Shown piece by piece: positions 24,982 to 32,918 of a DNA stretch of 64,000 nt; position 1 is the stretch's first letter, and every line of letters begins with the position of its first letter. The notes beneath the pieces were generated by a model, which was given only the letters and a program-made list of their open reading frames with translations, had not been told where the DNA came from and did not search any database. Source of the stretch: Tomitella gaofuii (GTDB taxonomy: Bacteria; Actinomycetota; Actinomycetes; Mycobacteriales; Mycobacteriaceae); contig NZ_CP059900.1 of NCBI RefSeq assembly GCF_014126825.1, positions 868,001 to 932,000 of the forward strand. Direction: 5' to 3'. The translations under genes were made by a program, and so were the position numbers.

Positions 24982-25031
24982 GCACTCGCCGTTCGATCAC
25001 CCCCGAAGCGGGGTGATCGAACGGCGAGTGC
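24982..25031. repeat. Perfect 22-bp inverted repeat with 6-base loop
   Basis: The arms 24982-25003 and 25010-25031 are exact reverse complements (GCACTCGCCGTTCGATCACC plus two C), separated by CGAAGC. It begins 13 bases after the preceding terminator hairpin, so it is not needed for the efflux operon. It could be a second terminator, a REP-like palindrome or a protein or integrase site. From here to 25358 I find no gene; an 8-bp inverted repeat (AACGCATT 25084-25091, AATGCGTT 25108-25115) is the only other regular element. Confidence 0.85.
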
Positions 25032-25191
25032 GTCGCGTCCGGTGTGCGCCGATCTCCGATTTTCGCCGCAAGGCGACGCGCACAACGCATTGACCTGCAT
25101 CGCACTGAATGCGTTGAAGGCACTCTGCTCGCCACACGCCGTGCTGCGCGAGGAAGTGGAACGCGATCGGTGCGTGAATGCGTGCGACTCT

Positions 25192-25200
25192 TGCTATGGT
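25192..25200 (+). promoter_or_regulatory. Candidate extended -10 promoter of the surface-protein gene
   Basis: TGC followed by TATGGT (25195-25200) fits an extended -10 element, with no convincing -35. It would give a leader of about 150 bases before the ATG at 25359. Motif-based only. Confidence 0.3.
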
Positions 25201-25358
25201 GCTGTTCCAGTACGGCTGTCAAGGTGGCGGGTCGGCTGAATTCGTCGTGTGCGCAGCCCCGGCGGGGCCGCGCGAACATGGGAGTTCTGCATGTCCGGTG
25301 CCCGGCGGTGGGTCATGGGCATAGCCCGTATTGCGGACAGAAGAACGGTTTAAAACTC

Positions 25359-27257
25359 ATGAAGACCAAGCAATTGTGGGTGCGAGGGCTGCGGTCGGCG
25401 GTGGCCTCCGCGGGCGTACTCGCGCTGGTGGGCGCGGCGGGTGCCGCCGGCGCGGGCATGGCGACCGCGGCGCCAGGTGACTCGTTCACGGCGCCACTGT
25501 GTGAAGGCACCGATTTCACCCCGCTGCCCGAGCAGATCACCCTCACCGGCGAGCGCCTCGAGAACTACAACAACGGGTACGTGGTGCCGCTCTACGGCAA
25601 CAAGCCGGACGACCCGCTGACCGTTCAGTACGCCCCGCTCTGCGGCGTACGCAACGTGGACGGCACGCCGATTGCCGAGTGGATGTACTGCACCGACGCA
25701 GCCAAGAGCACGTGCGGCGGGGTTGCGCCGGAGGGCTGGCGGGATCCGTCGACCCGGACTGATCCGCTCGACCCGAGCAGCGCGGAACTCGTCGAGGAAG
25801 GAACGCCGCTCAACGACTGGGGTTCGCCCGTCGGGCCGAACGAGTCACTGTCCGGCAATCCAAAGCTCAGCGGCGATCAGGAGAAGCTCATCGCTTATCT
25901 CCTGCAGCACCCGATTCCGTGGGAGGGCGGCGCAACCACCGACAACACCTCCATGGCGAACCGGAACGCGCTGCAGGACGCGGTGTGGTGCATCTCCGAC
26001 TACGACACTGCAGGCAATACCGCGGTCTGCGACCAGTACCTCTCGCAGGATATGCAGGCTGAGATCCTCGCCGGTCTTCCGGACGACGCCGCGGCGGTGC
26101 TGGAGCTCGAGCGCGCCGTGCCTGCGCCCGGCGACGAGATCGGCGTGGGTGAGACCGCGCGGTTCACGCTCACGACGAACATCTACGACACGCCCTTGAC
26201 ACTCAACCTGCCGGACGGCGCGACCGTCGAGGTGTGCGAGGGCGCCGCGACGATCGCGGGCGACGCGATCACGGTGGAGGGCACCGGTGATGCTTCTACT
26301 TCCGTCACGCTGTGCGTCACGTCGGACGCGGAGATGACGGCAGATCTGGCGGTGGGCGCGACGCTCCCGTCGGTGAAGAACATCCAGTGGAACCAGGCCA
26401 CGCCGATCAGCGATCCGCCTGCCGGCTGGGAGGAGCGTTGGGATTGCCAGGTGTTCGCCACCTTCGACACCCAGAAGCCGACCCTGCGTGATGACGCGTC
26501 CGTGACGTTCGTCGAGGATGAAGAAGCGGGCGGCACCGGCTCGCTCGGCTCCCTGGGCTCGCTCGGCAGCACGGGCGGCAGCCTCGCCGGCTCTCTGGGC
26601 AGCGCGGCGCTCGGTTCTCTGGGCAGCCTGGGCGACACCGGCTCCGGTAGCACCGGTGAGTTCGGTTCGACGGGTGACACAGGTTCGGGGAGCAATGGCG
26701 AGACGGGCTCCGGTTCGCTGGGCAGCCTCGGTGATCTCGGCTCCACTGGCGACACCGGCTCGGGGAGCAACGGTGAAGGCGGTACGGGTTCGGCCGGCGA
26801 CATCGTCACCGGCTCCCTCGGCAGCCTCGGTGCGGGAAGTGCCGCAGTAGGAAGCCTGGGCTCCAGCGGTTCCACCGCCGGCAGCCTCGGCGCCGGCAGT
26901 GCCGTGGCCGGGTCGCTGGGCAGCCTTGCGGCCGGCGGCGCGCTGGGTAGCGAGGGGGGCTCCCTCGGCTCGGAACAGCCCGAACAGCCCGGTCAGCCTG
27001 AGACCCCGGAACAGCCCGGTCAGCCGGAAACGCCCGAGCAGCCTGGCACGCCCGGGAACGGTGGTGAGACCAACGGCGGCGGATCCGGCGCCGGGCAGGG
27101 CGACACCACCGGTCAGCAGGCGGAGCGCCCGCATGCCATCAACGGTGGTAGCGCGGGTGTCGGGTTCAATGCCGAGACCGGCGTGGGTCTGGCCGTGGCG
27201 CTGCTGGTGCTCGGCGGAGCCGGAGCATTCGTGGCGATGGGCCGCATGCGCCGATAG
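25359..27257 (+). CDS. Secreted surface protein with a thioester-type domain and repeat stalk
   Basis: A 632-residue exported protein. Residues 1-40 form a Sec signal peptide ending ATAAPGD. Residues 40-300 match the thioester-domain pattern: a Cys in an aromatic-Cys context (MYCTD, Cys111) and a Gln in LQDAVWC (Gln206), the two residues that form the internal thioester used by Gram-positive adhesins for covalent attachment. From about 390 the chain is a Gly-Ser-Leu repeat region, then PEQPGQPETPEQPGQPETP. The C-terminus is a hydrophobic helix and the basic tail GRMRR, like a sorting signal, but LPXTG is missing; NAETG stands just before the helix. The ATG at 25359 starts MKTKQLWVRGL. A sortase gene follows. 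Confidence 0.75.
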   Translation: MKTKQLWVRGLRSAVASAGVLALVGAAGAAGAGMATAAPGDSFTAPLCEGTDFTPLPEQITLTGERLENYNNGYVVPLYGNKPDDPLTVQYAPLCGVRNVDGTPIAEWMYCTDAAKSTCGGVAPEGWRDPSTRTDPLDPSSAELVEEGTPLNDWGSPVGPNESLSGNPKLSGDQEKLIAYLLQHPIPWEGGATTDNTSMANRNALQDAVWCISDYDTAGNTAVCDQYLSQDMQAEILAGLPDDAAAVLELERAVPAPGDEIGVGETARFTLTTNIYDTPLTLNLPDGATVEVCEGAATIAGDAITVEGTGDASTSVTLCVTSDAEMTADLAVGATLPSVKNIQWNQATPISDPPAGWEERWDCQVFATFDTQKPTLRDDASVTFVEDEEAGGTGSLGSLGSLGSTGGSLAGSLGSAALGSLGSLGDTGSGSTGEFGSTGDTGSGSNGETGSGSLGSLGDLGSTGDTGSGSNGEGGTGSAGDIVTGSLGSLGAGSAAVGSLGSSGSTAGSLGAGSAVAGSLGSLAAGGALGSEGGSLGSEQPEQPGQPETPEQPGQPETPEQPGTPGNGGETNGGGSGAGQGDTTGQQAERPHAINGGSAGVGFNAETGVGLAVALLVLGGAGAFVAMGRMRR

Positions 27258-27275
27258 TGTGAGTTGATGTCGGCG

Positions 27276-27317
27276 GCGGGGCCCGGTCCGGTGCGATCGC
27301 ACCGGACCGGGCCCCGC
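27276..27317. terminator. Perfect 42-bp palindrome between surface protein and sortase
   Basis: The sequence is fully self-complementary around 27296/27297 (arm GCGGGGCCCGGTCCGGTGCG then A). It lies 19 bases after the surface-protein stop. As RNA it would form a very stable hairpin and probably terminates or attenuates transcription ahead of the sortase gene. Confidence 0.75.
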
Positions 27318-27397
27318 GCGTGGTGTACCCGGCCGTCGTGTCCGTGGGGCGACGCGGTGCAGCGGACGCCGCACGGCGGTGAAGAATCGGAGTGTGG

Positions 27398-28099
27398 ATG
27401 ATGCGGGGTGGCCCTCGGGGGCGGCGCGGCGGCCGGCTGTGGTCGGCGCTTCTGCTCGTGGCCGCGGTGGTCGTGCTGGCTGCCGGCGGCCTGATGCTCA
27501 CGGGCGCGATCGGCTCCGGGTCGGGAGAATCGCCGCGCCCGCCACAGGCGAGCGGGCAGGCGCCGACCGTCGGGTCCGCCTCGTCGGCTCCACCGCAGCC
27601 GGGGCCGGCGGGCGACGATGCGATACGTGACGCGTCGCCGGGCGCGATGGCGCCGCGCACGCTGCGGCTCGGGCGGATCGGGATCACCGCGCCCATCGGC
27701 GTGGCGACGGTGCCGGGCGGCGTGCTGACTCCGCCGGACGACGTCTCCACCGTCGGCATCTGGACCGGCGGGGCCGCGCTGGGCGACGACGACGGCACCA
27801 CGCTGCTCGCCGGTCACGTCAATCTGATGGGCCAGGGGCCGGGCGCGCTGTTCGACCTGGCCCGCATGCGCCCCGGGGACATCATCTACACCTCGGACAA
27901 CGCCGGTGCGACCACCGAGTGGCGGGTGACGGCCGTGACCGAACGGCCCAAGACGGACGGCGTGGAGCCGAGCGTGTTCGACGGTCCGGAGGGCCCGCGT
28001 CGCCTGGCCGTCGTCACCTGCGGTGGCGAGCTGACCTACGCCGGCGGCGTGGGCGACTACACGGACAACGTCTACCTGTATGCCGAACCCGTGCGCTGA
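27398..28099 (+). CDS. Sortase (class F-like)
   Basis: Membrane-anchored transpeptidase that would attach surface proteins. N-terminal helix at about 14-36 (LWSALLLVAAVVVLAAGGLM), a Ser/Pro-rich linker, then a sortase domain with the catalytic His in LLAGHVNLMG and catalytic Cys in VVTCGGELTY. The size (233 residues) and the TCGG context suggest class F, common in Actinobacteria. The usual Arg near the C-terminus is not obvious: the stretch reads YTDNVYLYAEPVR, with Thr before DN and an Arg only at the very end. Start uncertain: GTG 27392, ATG 27398 and ATG 27401 are all in frame. It lies next to the probable substrate gene. Confidence 0.82.
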   Translation: MMRGGPRGRRGGRLWSALLLVAAVVVLAAGGLMLTGAIGSGSGESPRPPQASGQAPTVGSASSAPPQPGPAGDDAIRDASPGAMAPRTLRLGRIGITAPIGVATVPGGVLTPPDDVSTVGIWTGGAALGDDDGTTLLAGHVNLMGQGPGALFDLARMRPGDIIYTSDNAGATTEWRVTAVTERPKTDGVEPSVFDGPEGPRRLAVVTCGGELTYAGGVGDYTDNVYLYAEPVR

Positions 28100-28111
28100 T
28101 ACCCTCGCCGG

Positions 28112-28678
28112 GTGAAGCGAAGTGTCTGGGGAGGGGCGCTCGCGGTCACTGTCGGGGTGACCGTGGCGGCGTGCGGCGGGCAGGGGGGACCGGCCGATGG
28201 TGCGCGTGCGGCGGAACCGTCGGAATCGGCATCGCCTGCACCCTCTGCCGGCGTGCCCGCGGAGCCCGGCCCGGCGTTGGGAATGTGCGGTTCCGTCACC
28301 GACGCCGAGTTGGCCGCGACCACGGAGATCACCTTGCCGCTGACGGCGGTGCGCGACACTGTCGGCTGCCAATGGGATGTCGGGCTGGTCGATCTGGGAT
28401 CGCACGTGAGCTTCACCTGGTACCGGGGCAGCCCCATCGGCCGTGAACGCGCAATCGACGGCGCGGTAGGACGTGTCGTGCAGGACGTGACAGTCGCCGG
28501 ACAGCCCGGCTTCTCCTCGCAGGCCGATTCGTCGCTGTGCGAGGTGGGGGTCCAGTACGGTGCGGACTTCTTCCTCTGGTCGGTCTCCTACGGGGTGGAC
28601 GAGCCCAGTCCGCCGACGGGAGGCGTGTGCGACGTGGCGATGACGTTGGCGACGATGACGGCGGAGCGTGCCGGATGA
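28112..28678 (+). CDS. lprB: DUF3558 lipoprotein, LprB-like
   Basis: A 188-residue lipoprotein: signal peptide with lipobox VAAC (Cys near residue 21), a Pro/Ser linker, then the DUF3558 domain. The stretch FTWYRGSPIGRER and the pattern LCEVGVQY are nearly the same as in M. tuberculosis LprB (Rv1274), as I recall that protein. Its function is unknown. GTG 28112 lies 12 bases after the sortase stop. The stop overlaps the next gene (ATGA). Confidence 0.8.
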   Translation: MKRSVWGGALAVTVGVTVAACGGQGGPADGARAAEPSESASPAPSAGVPAEPGPALGMCGSVTDAELAATTEITLPLTAVRDTVGCQWDVGLVDLGSHVSFTWYRGSPIGRERAIDGAVGRVVQDVTVAGQPGFSSQADSSLCEVGVQYGADFFLWSVSYGVDEPSPPTGGVCDVAMTLATMTAERAG

Positions 28679-29235
28679 TCGCGCATCTCCGGCCACTGCG
28701 CACCCTGCGTGCGCAGCGTGCGGCGCGCCGGCGGGGCGTGCTCGCGGCGCTCGCCGCCTGCCTGTTCGCGGCGGGGTGCACGCAGGCGATCCCGGGTGAG
28801 GCGACGGTGGCCCGTGCGGGCACGGGCCCCGCCGGCGAAGAGTACGTCAACCTGCTGAGGGAATGCACCGTGGTCCCGATGGAGGCGATCGCCGAGGCGG
28901 TGGGTGTGCTGAACGTGTACTCCACCTTTTCGGGCGCAGTATGCCGATGGTCATCGCTCGACGGGGATACCGACGTTCAGCTGAACTGGTTCGAAAGCGG
29001 CACGGTGGACCGGGAGAAGGCGGTGGCGGAGCGGCTCGGCTATGCGGTGGAGACGGTGCGCATCTCCGGGGCGTCGGCCTACGTCATGCGACCGCCCGAT
29101 GATCCCGCGTCCTGCGGTGCGGTGGCGCGCGCGGGCGACGCCGGCGTGGTCGGCTGGTGGGTGCACGGGGCGCGGGTGGACCCCTGCGCTGCGGCGCGCA
29201 CGCTGGTGGAACTGAGTATCAACCGCGCACTGTGA
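28675..29235 (+). CDS. lprC: DUF3558 lipoprotein, LprC-like
   Basis: A 186-residue lipoprotein with Arg-rich N-terminus, hydrophobic stretch and lipobox AAGC (Cys about residue 35). The pattern STFSGAVCRW, WFESGTVDREKAV and AGVVGWWVHG matches M. tuberculosis LprC (Rv1275), which neighbours LprB there as well. The start overlaps the lprB-like stop, so the two proteins are probably made together and may act as a pair at the cell surface. Role unknown. Confidence 0.8.
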   Translation: MIAHLRPLRTLRAQRAARRRGVLAALAACLFAAGCTQAIPGEATVARAGTGPAGEEYVNLLRECTVVPMEAIAEAVGVLNVYSTFSGAVCRWSSLDGDTDVQLNWFESGTVDREKAVAERLGYAVETVRISGASAYVMRPPDDPASCGAVARAGDAGVVGWWVHGARVDPCAAARTLVELSINRAL

Positions 29236-29366
29236 CGCCCCGGCGCGGCGGAGTTTCGCCCCGACGCCTGCGCGGGCGGCCGACCCTTCGACGCTACAGG
29301 CGCGCGGCCGCCGCGGTTGAGCCACCCGGGTCGAATCGGACGCGGCGCGCCGACTTAAATGGGGCT

Positions 29367-30269
29367 GTGACTTTCGATGCACGGCAGACCCCGCTCCTGG
29401 ACCCCGTCAACGCCGCGCTGGGCGTACGGCTACGGGAGCAGGGCCAGGGCGGGCTGGTGTACGAGCAGGCGCTGGGGGCGCGCTTCCACGACCACCGGGG
29501 GCTGTCCACGCTCGGCTCGGTGGGGGTGCTGTTGGACACCGCGGTCGCCGGCACGGTGTACGCGGCGCTGCCGTCCGGCAAGCGGTCCGTCGCCGCGTCG
29601 CTCACCGTCTCGTCGGCAGGCCCCGTCCCCGCTGCGGGGACGGTCGCCGTCTACGGACGCATCGAGAATCTGGACACCGACGCGGGGATCGGCGTGGCCT
29701 CCGGCTCGCTGCGCGACGAGGACGGGACGGTGTGCGCGATCGTCAGCGCGCGCGGGGTCGTGGTGGATCGGAACTTCGACCACGGGGCGGAGTCCGGCGC
29801 GCCCGAGCTGCCGCCCGTCACCGAGCCGGCGTCGGGGGAGGATCTGCGCGGTCGGCTGGGGCTCGACGTGGTGCAGGGCATCGCGCTGGGCGAGATCCCC
29901 CGCGGGGCGATGGCGGAGCTCATGGGGCTCGAGGTGCGGATCGTCGAGACCGGGACCATCACCGCCGTCCTCGCTCCGCAGGAGTGGATGGCCAACAGTA
30001 TGGGCACCCTCCAGGGTGGGATCCTGTTGGCGGCGGCGGACCTGATCTGCGGGCTCGCCGCCGAGACCGCGACGGACCCGGGCGAGGCGTACCGCGTGCT
30101 GGACCTGCGCACCGACTTCGTGCGCTCGCCGGCGGTCACCGGCCCCGACATCCGGCTCGAGGCCAATGTGGTGCGCGTGGGGCGCCGGATCGAGCTGGTG
30201 GAGGCACGCATCGCCACCGACGACGGACGGCTGCTGACGCGCGCCTCCGCATCGGTGCTGCGCATGTGA
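29367..30269 (+). CDS. Tandem hot-dog (PaaI-type) thioesterase-like protein
   Basis: A 300-residue protein made of two hot-dog folds, residues about 15-140 and 155-300. The first has FHDHRGLSTLGSVGVLLDTA, the second WMANSMGTLQGGILLAAADL, both the PaaI/acyl-CoA thioesterase helix motif. Single PaaI proteins are about 140 residues, so this is an internal duplication. It probably hydrolyses or binds acyl-CoA. GTG 29367 is preceded by TTAAAT at 29355-29360 and no ribosome site, suggesting a leaderless transcript. It is convergent with the TetR gene downstream. Confidence 0.75.
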   Translation: MTFDARQTPLLDPVNAALGVRLREQGQGGLVYEQALGARFHDHRGLSTLGSVGVLLDTAVAGTVYAALPSGKRSVAASLTVSSAGPVPAAGTVAVYGRIENLDTDAGIGVASGSLRDEDGTVCAIVSARGVVVDRNFDHGAESGAPELPPVTEPASGEDLRGRLGLDVVQGIALGEIPRGAMAELMGLEVRIVETGTITAVLAPQEWMANSMGTLQGGILLAAADLICGLAAETATDPGEAYRVLDLRTDFVRSPAVTGPDIRLEANVVRVGRRIELVEARIATDDGRLLTRASASVLRM

Positions 30270-30315
30270 TCGCCGTGCGTTCCTGACTTCCGTGCGGAGG
30301 CGCCGGCGCCGCGGG

Positions 30316-31017
30316 TCAGGCGGTGGGCGCCAGGTCCGCGACGGGCGCGTCCGGATCGATGACCACGCCGGCGCCGCGCAGCGCGCCGTCGAGGACCTGC
30401 CAGATGGCGACGCGCAGGAAGTCCCCGAGCCGGTCGATGGTGAGCGGGGACGCGGGATTGCCCAGCCACCGGTTGACGGCCGAGTCCACCAGACCGGTCA
30501 CGCCGAAGGCGAGCGTCTCGGCGATGTCGGCGGGCTTGCCCAGCGCTGCGAGCACCTCGGCGATCAGGTCCGACAGGCGCACGGCGATGGCCGTCTTGGT
30601 CCCGGTCACCACGCGTGATCCCACCGTGCGGTGCGACGCCGACCCGACTCCGAGGAATTGGTGCAGCCGGGGCGATTCGACGATCCAGCGCATGTATGCG
30701 GAGACGGCGTCGTCGATGGCCTCCCGGACGGTGCCCTGCGGGGTCAGCGTGGGCGAGATCGTCTCGAGCAGCATTCCGATGATGCGCTCACGGATCTGCT
30801 CGTCGAGGTCCCCGCGGCCGGAGAAGTGCCGGTAGACGACGGAACGGGGGATTCCGGCGCGCCGCGCGATGGCCTGCACGCCCACGTCGTCGGCGGATTC
30901 GCTGATGACCTCCACCGCCGCGGCGAGGATGCGTTCGCGCCGTTCCGCTTTGTGGCCGGCCCATCGGGTGGAGCGCCCGTCGGCCTGCCCGGCGCCGGTG
31001 CTGGGTTCTGCCGTCAT
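30316..31017 (-). CDS. TetR-family regulator
   Basis: A 233-residue repressor. The DNA-binding domain is residues 24-75, with the helix-turn-helix VQAIARRAGIPRSVVYRHFS. The C-terminal ligand domain has no recognisable effector motif. The ATG was placed at 31017 (MTAEPSTGAG); a longer open frame runs to 31089 but crosses the intergenic promoter. It is divergent from a lipid-degradation operon, and a palindrome overlapping that operon's promoter is a likely binding site. An acyl-CoA ligand is an inference from the neighbourhood. Confidence 0.85.
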   Translation of the reverse strand: MTAEPSTGAGQADGRSTRWAGHKAERRERILAAAVEVISESADDVGVQAIARRAGIPRSVVYRHFSGRGDLDEQIRERIIGMLLETISPTLTPQGTVREAIDDAVSAYMRWIVESPRLHQFLGVGSASHRTVGSRVVTGTKTAIAVRLSDLIAEVLAALGKPADIAETLAFGVTGLVDSAVNRWLGNPASPLTIDRLGDFLRVAIWQVLDGALRGAGVVIDPDAPVADLAPTA

Positions 31018-31074
31018 GCGCGGTTCGTCACTCCTGGGGTCGTCGGGCACGTGATCACAGTACCCATCCGATGA

Positions 31075-31103
31075 TTGACGCGACACCATGTCTCACTTAT
31101 GTT
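31075..31103 (+). promoter_or_regulatory. Promoter of the thiolase operon
   Basis: TTGACG (31075-31080), a 17-base spacer and TATGTT (31098-31103) make the best housekeeping-type promoter in the window. It points at the thiolase gene, 60 bases downstream. Confidence 0.65.
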
Positions 31104-31111
31104 GGTGAGAC
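31090..31111. promoter_or_regulatory. Candidate TetR operator over the thiolase promoter
   Basis: GTCTCAC (31090-31096) and GTGAGAC (31105-31111) form a perfect 7-bp inverted repeat around 8 bases. It covers the -10 box, so a bound dimer would block transcription. The divergent TetR protein is the natural candidate. Confidence 0.6.
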
Positions 31112-31164
31112 GTGGCGTCGCACACACTCTCCGGGGCGCCGAGACTACCGAGGGGACGGTGACG

Positions 31165-32391
31165 ATGGGACCGGATATGCGGAATCCACGCGGACGGCGG
31201 GTGTTCGTGGTGGGCGTCGGGATGACGGACTTCGTCAAACCCGGGGCGCGCGAATGGGACTACCCGGACATGGCGCGCGAGGCGGGGACGGCGGCGCTCG
31301 CCGACGCGGGCATCGAGTACGGGGAGGTCGAGCAAGCTTACGTCGGCTACGTCTACGGCGAGTCGACGTCCGGGCAGCGCGCGGTCTACGAACTGGGCCT
31401 CACGGGGATCCCGGTCGTCAACGTGAACAACAACTGCTCCACCGGATCCACCGCGCTGTACCTGGCGGCGCAGTCCGTGGCGGGCGGGCTGGCGGACTGC
31501 ACCCTGGCGCTGGGTTTCGAGAAGATGCAGAAGGGCTCGCTCGGCGCCACCTACGACGACCGTGAGCAGCCGATGATGCGGCACCTGCTGGCCACGGCGG
31601 AGCTGCAGGAGTTCGCCATGCCGCCCGCCCCCTACATGTTCGGGGCGGCCGGGGTCGAGCACGCCGAACGTTACGGCACCACCGCCGAACAGTTCGCCAA
31701 GATCGCGGTGAAGAACCACCGGCACTCCAAGAACAACCCGCACGCCCAGTTCCGCGACGAGTACTCGCTGGAGGAGATCCTAGGGTCGCGCCCCATCCAC
31801 GGGCCCCTCACCAAGCTGCAATGCTCGCCCACCTCGGACGGATCCGGCGCGGTCGTCATCGCCTCGGAGGACTTCGTCGACCGGCACGGGCTCGCCGGGC
31901 AGGCCGTCGAGATCGCGGGGATGTCCATGGTCACCGACCTGCCGAGCACGTTCGAGGACAAATCGGTGATCAGTCTCGTCGGCGCCGACATGACCCGCAC
32001 GGCCGCGCAGCGGGTGTACGAGCAGGCGCAGATCGGCCCCGACGACGTCGACGTGATCGAACTGCACGACTGCTTCTCCACCAACGAACTGCTCACCTAC
32101 GAGGCGCTGGGGCTGTGCGGCCCGGGCGAAGGCGGAGCGCTCGTCGACGCGGACGACACCACCTACGGCGGCCGCTGGGTGGTCAACCCGTCCGGCGGGC
32201 TCATCTCCAAGGGGCACCCGCTGGGCGCGACCGGCCTGGCCCAGTGCAGCGAACTGACCTGGCAGCTGCGCGGGTCCGCGGACGCGCGTCAGGTCGCCTC
32301 GGCGGCGGCGCCGTCCGGGGTGGCGTTGCAGCACAACATCGGCCTCGGCGGCGCGGTCGTCGTCGCCGCATACCGGCCCGCCGAGCGCTGA
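31165..32391 (+). CDS. SCP-x-type thiolase / lipid-transfer protein
   Basis: A 408-residue thiolase closely related to the thiolase half of mammalian sterol carrier protein x, which cleaves 3-oxoacyl-CoA of branched chains and bile-acid side chains. It starts with [20 protein letters not shown], has the nucleophilic Cys in [22 protein letters not shown], the His of [10 protein letters not shown], and ends with the SCP-x form [14 protein letters not shown] instead of the CGGGG of classical thiolases. No SCP2 domain is attached. ATG 31165 was chosen; GTG 31159 and ATG 31177 are alternatives. It leads an operon with hydratase, dehydrogenase and acyl-CoA dehydrogenase genes. Confidence 0.88.
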   Translation: MGPDMRNPRGRRVFVVGVGMTDFVKPGAREWDYPDMAREAGTAALADAGIEYGEVEQAYVGYVYGESTSGQRAVYELGLTGIPVVNVNNNCSTGSTALYLAAQSVAGGLADCTLALGFEKMQKGSLGATYDDREQPMMRHLLATAELQEFAMPPAPYMFGAAGVEHAERYGTTAEQFAKIAVKNHRHSKNNPHAQFRDEYSLEEILGSRPIHGPLTKLQCSPTSDGSGAVVIASEDFVDRHGLAGQAVEIAGMSMVTDLPSTFEDKSVISLVGADMTRTAAQRVYEQAQIGPDDVDVIELHDCFSTNELLTYEALGLCGPGEGGALVDADDTTYGGRWVVNPSGGLISKGHPLGATGLAQCSELTWQLRGSADARQVASAAAPSGVALQHNIGLGGAVVVAAYRPAER

Positions 32392-32477
32392 CGGCGCGCG
32401 GCGCACCGCGCCGGAATCAGCAGCACACCGAAGAGCAGCACACCGGAAACAGCACGCACAGCGAAGGAGCTTCACCA

Positions 32478-32909
32478 ATGGCATCGGTATCCGTCTCCGC
32501 CACCCTGTCCACCGCACCGGAGAAGACCTGGGACGCGCTCTCGGACCTGTCCAGGTGGGAGGAGTGGCTGACCATCCACCAGTCCTGGAAGAGCGAGCTG
32601 CCCACCGAGGTGGCGGTGGGCGCGCAGTTCACCGAGGTCGTCTCGGTGATGGGCATGGCAAACAAGATCGAGTGGACCGTCACCGAGGTGACCGTCCCGC
32701 AGTCCGTCACCATCGAGGGCACCGGCATGGCCGGGGTGAAGGTGCAGTTCACGCTGCAGGTCCAACCGGACGGCGACGGTTCCCGCGCCGTGATCGACGC
32801 GTCGTTCACCGGCACCATGATCGTCGGGCCCATCGGCAAGTCGGTGGCGAAGAACGCCAAGGGCGACCTCGAGGCGTCGCTGGCGCGTTTCGCCGAGATC
32901 TTCGGCTGA
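32478..32909 (+). CDS. SRPBCC-family (START-like) protein
   Basis: A 143-residue helix-grip protein (TLSTAPEKTWDALSDLSRWE near the start; VAKNAKGDLEASLARFAEIF at the C-terminal helix). This fold binds hydrophobic ligands. The gene has a good GAAGGAG site at 32463-32469, and lies between the thiolase and the hydratase, so it may carry or modify a lipid intermediate of the same pathway. No catalytic residues can be assigned. Mycobacterial relatives of this size are often annotated as polyketide cyclase or Rv0910-like. Confidence 0.78.
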   Translation: MASVSVSATLSTAPEKTWDALSDLSRWEEWLTIHQSWKSELPTEVAVGAQFTEVVSVMGMANKIEWTVTEVTVPQSVTIEGTGMAGVKVQFTLQVQPDGDGSRAVIDASFTGTMIVGPIGKSVAKNAKGDLEASLARFAEIFG

Positions 32910-32918
32910 GGCGGGGCA

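Noticed and set aside
24955-25239. Small open frame in the intergenic hairpin region
   Set aside because: It starts inside a terminator hairpin, has no ribosome site and encodes no recognisable sequence.
25044-25358. Upstream extension of the thioester-type surface protein
   Set aside because: It would put about 105 residues before a clean signal peptide; MKTKQLWVRG at 25359 is the natural start.
27100-27257. Classical LPXTG sorting signal in the surface protein
   Set aside because: No LPXTG is present; only NAETG before the helix, kept as a hypothesis.
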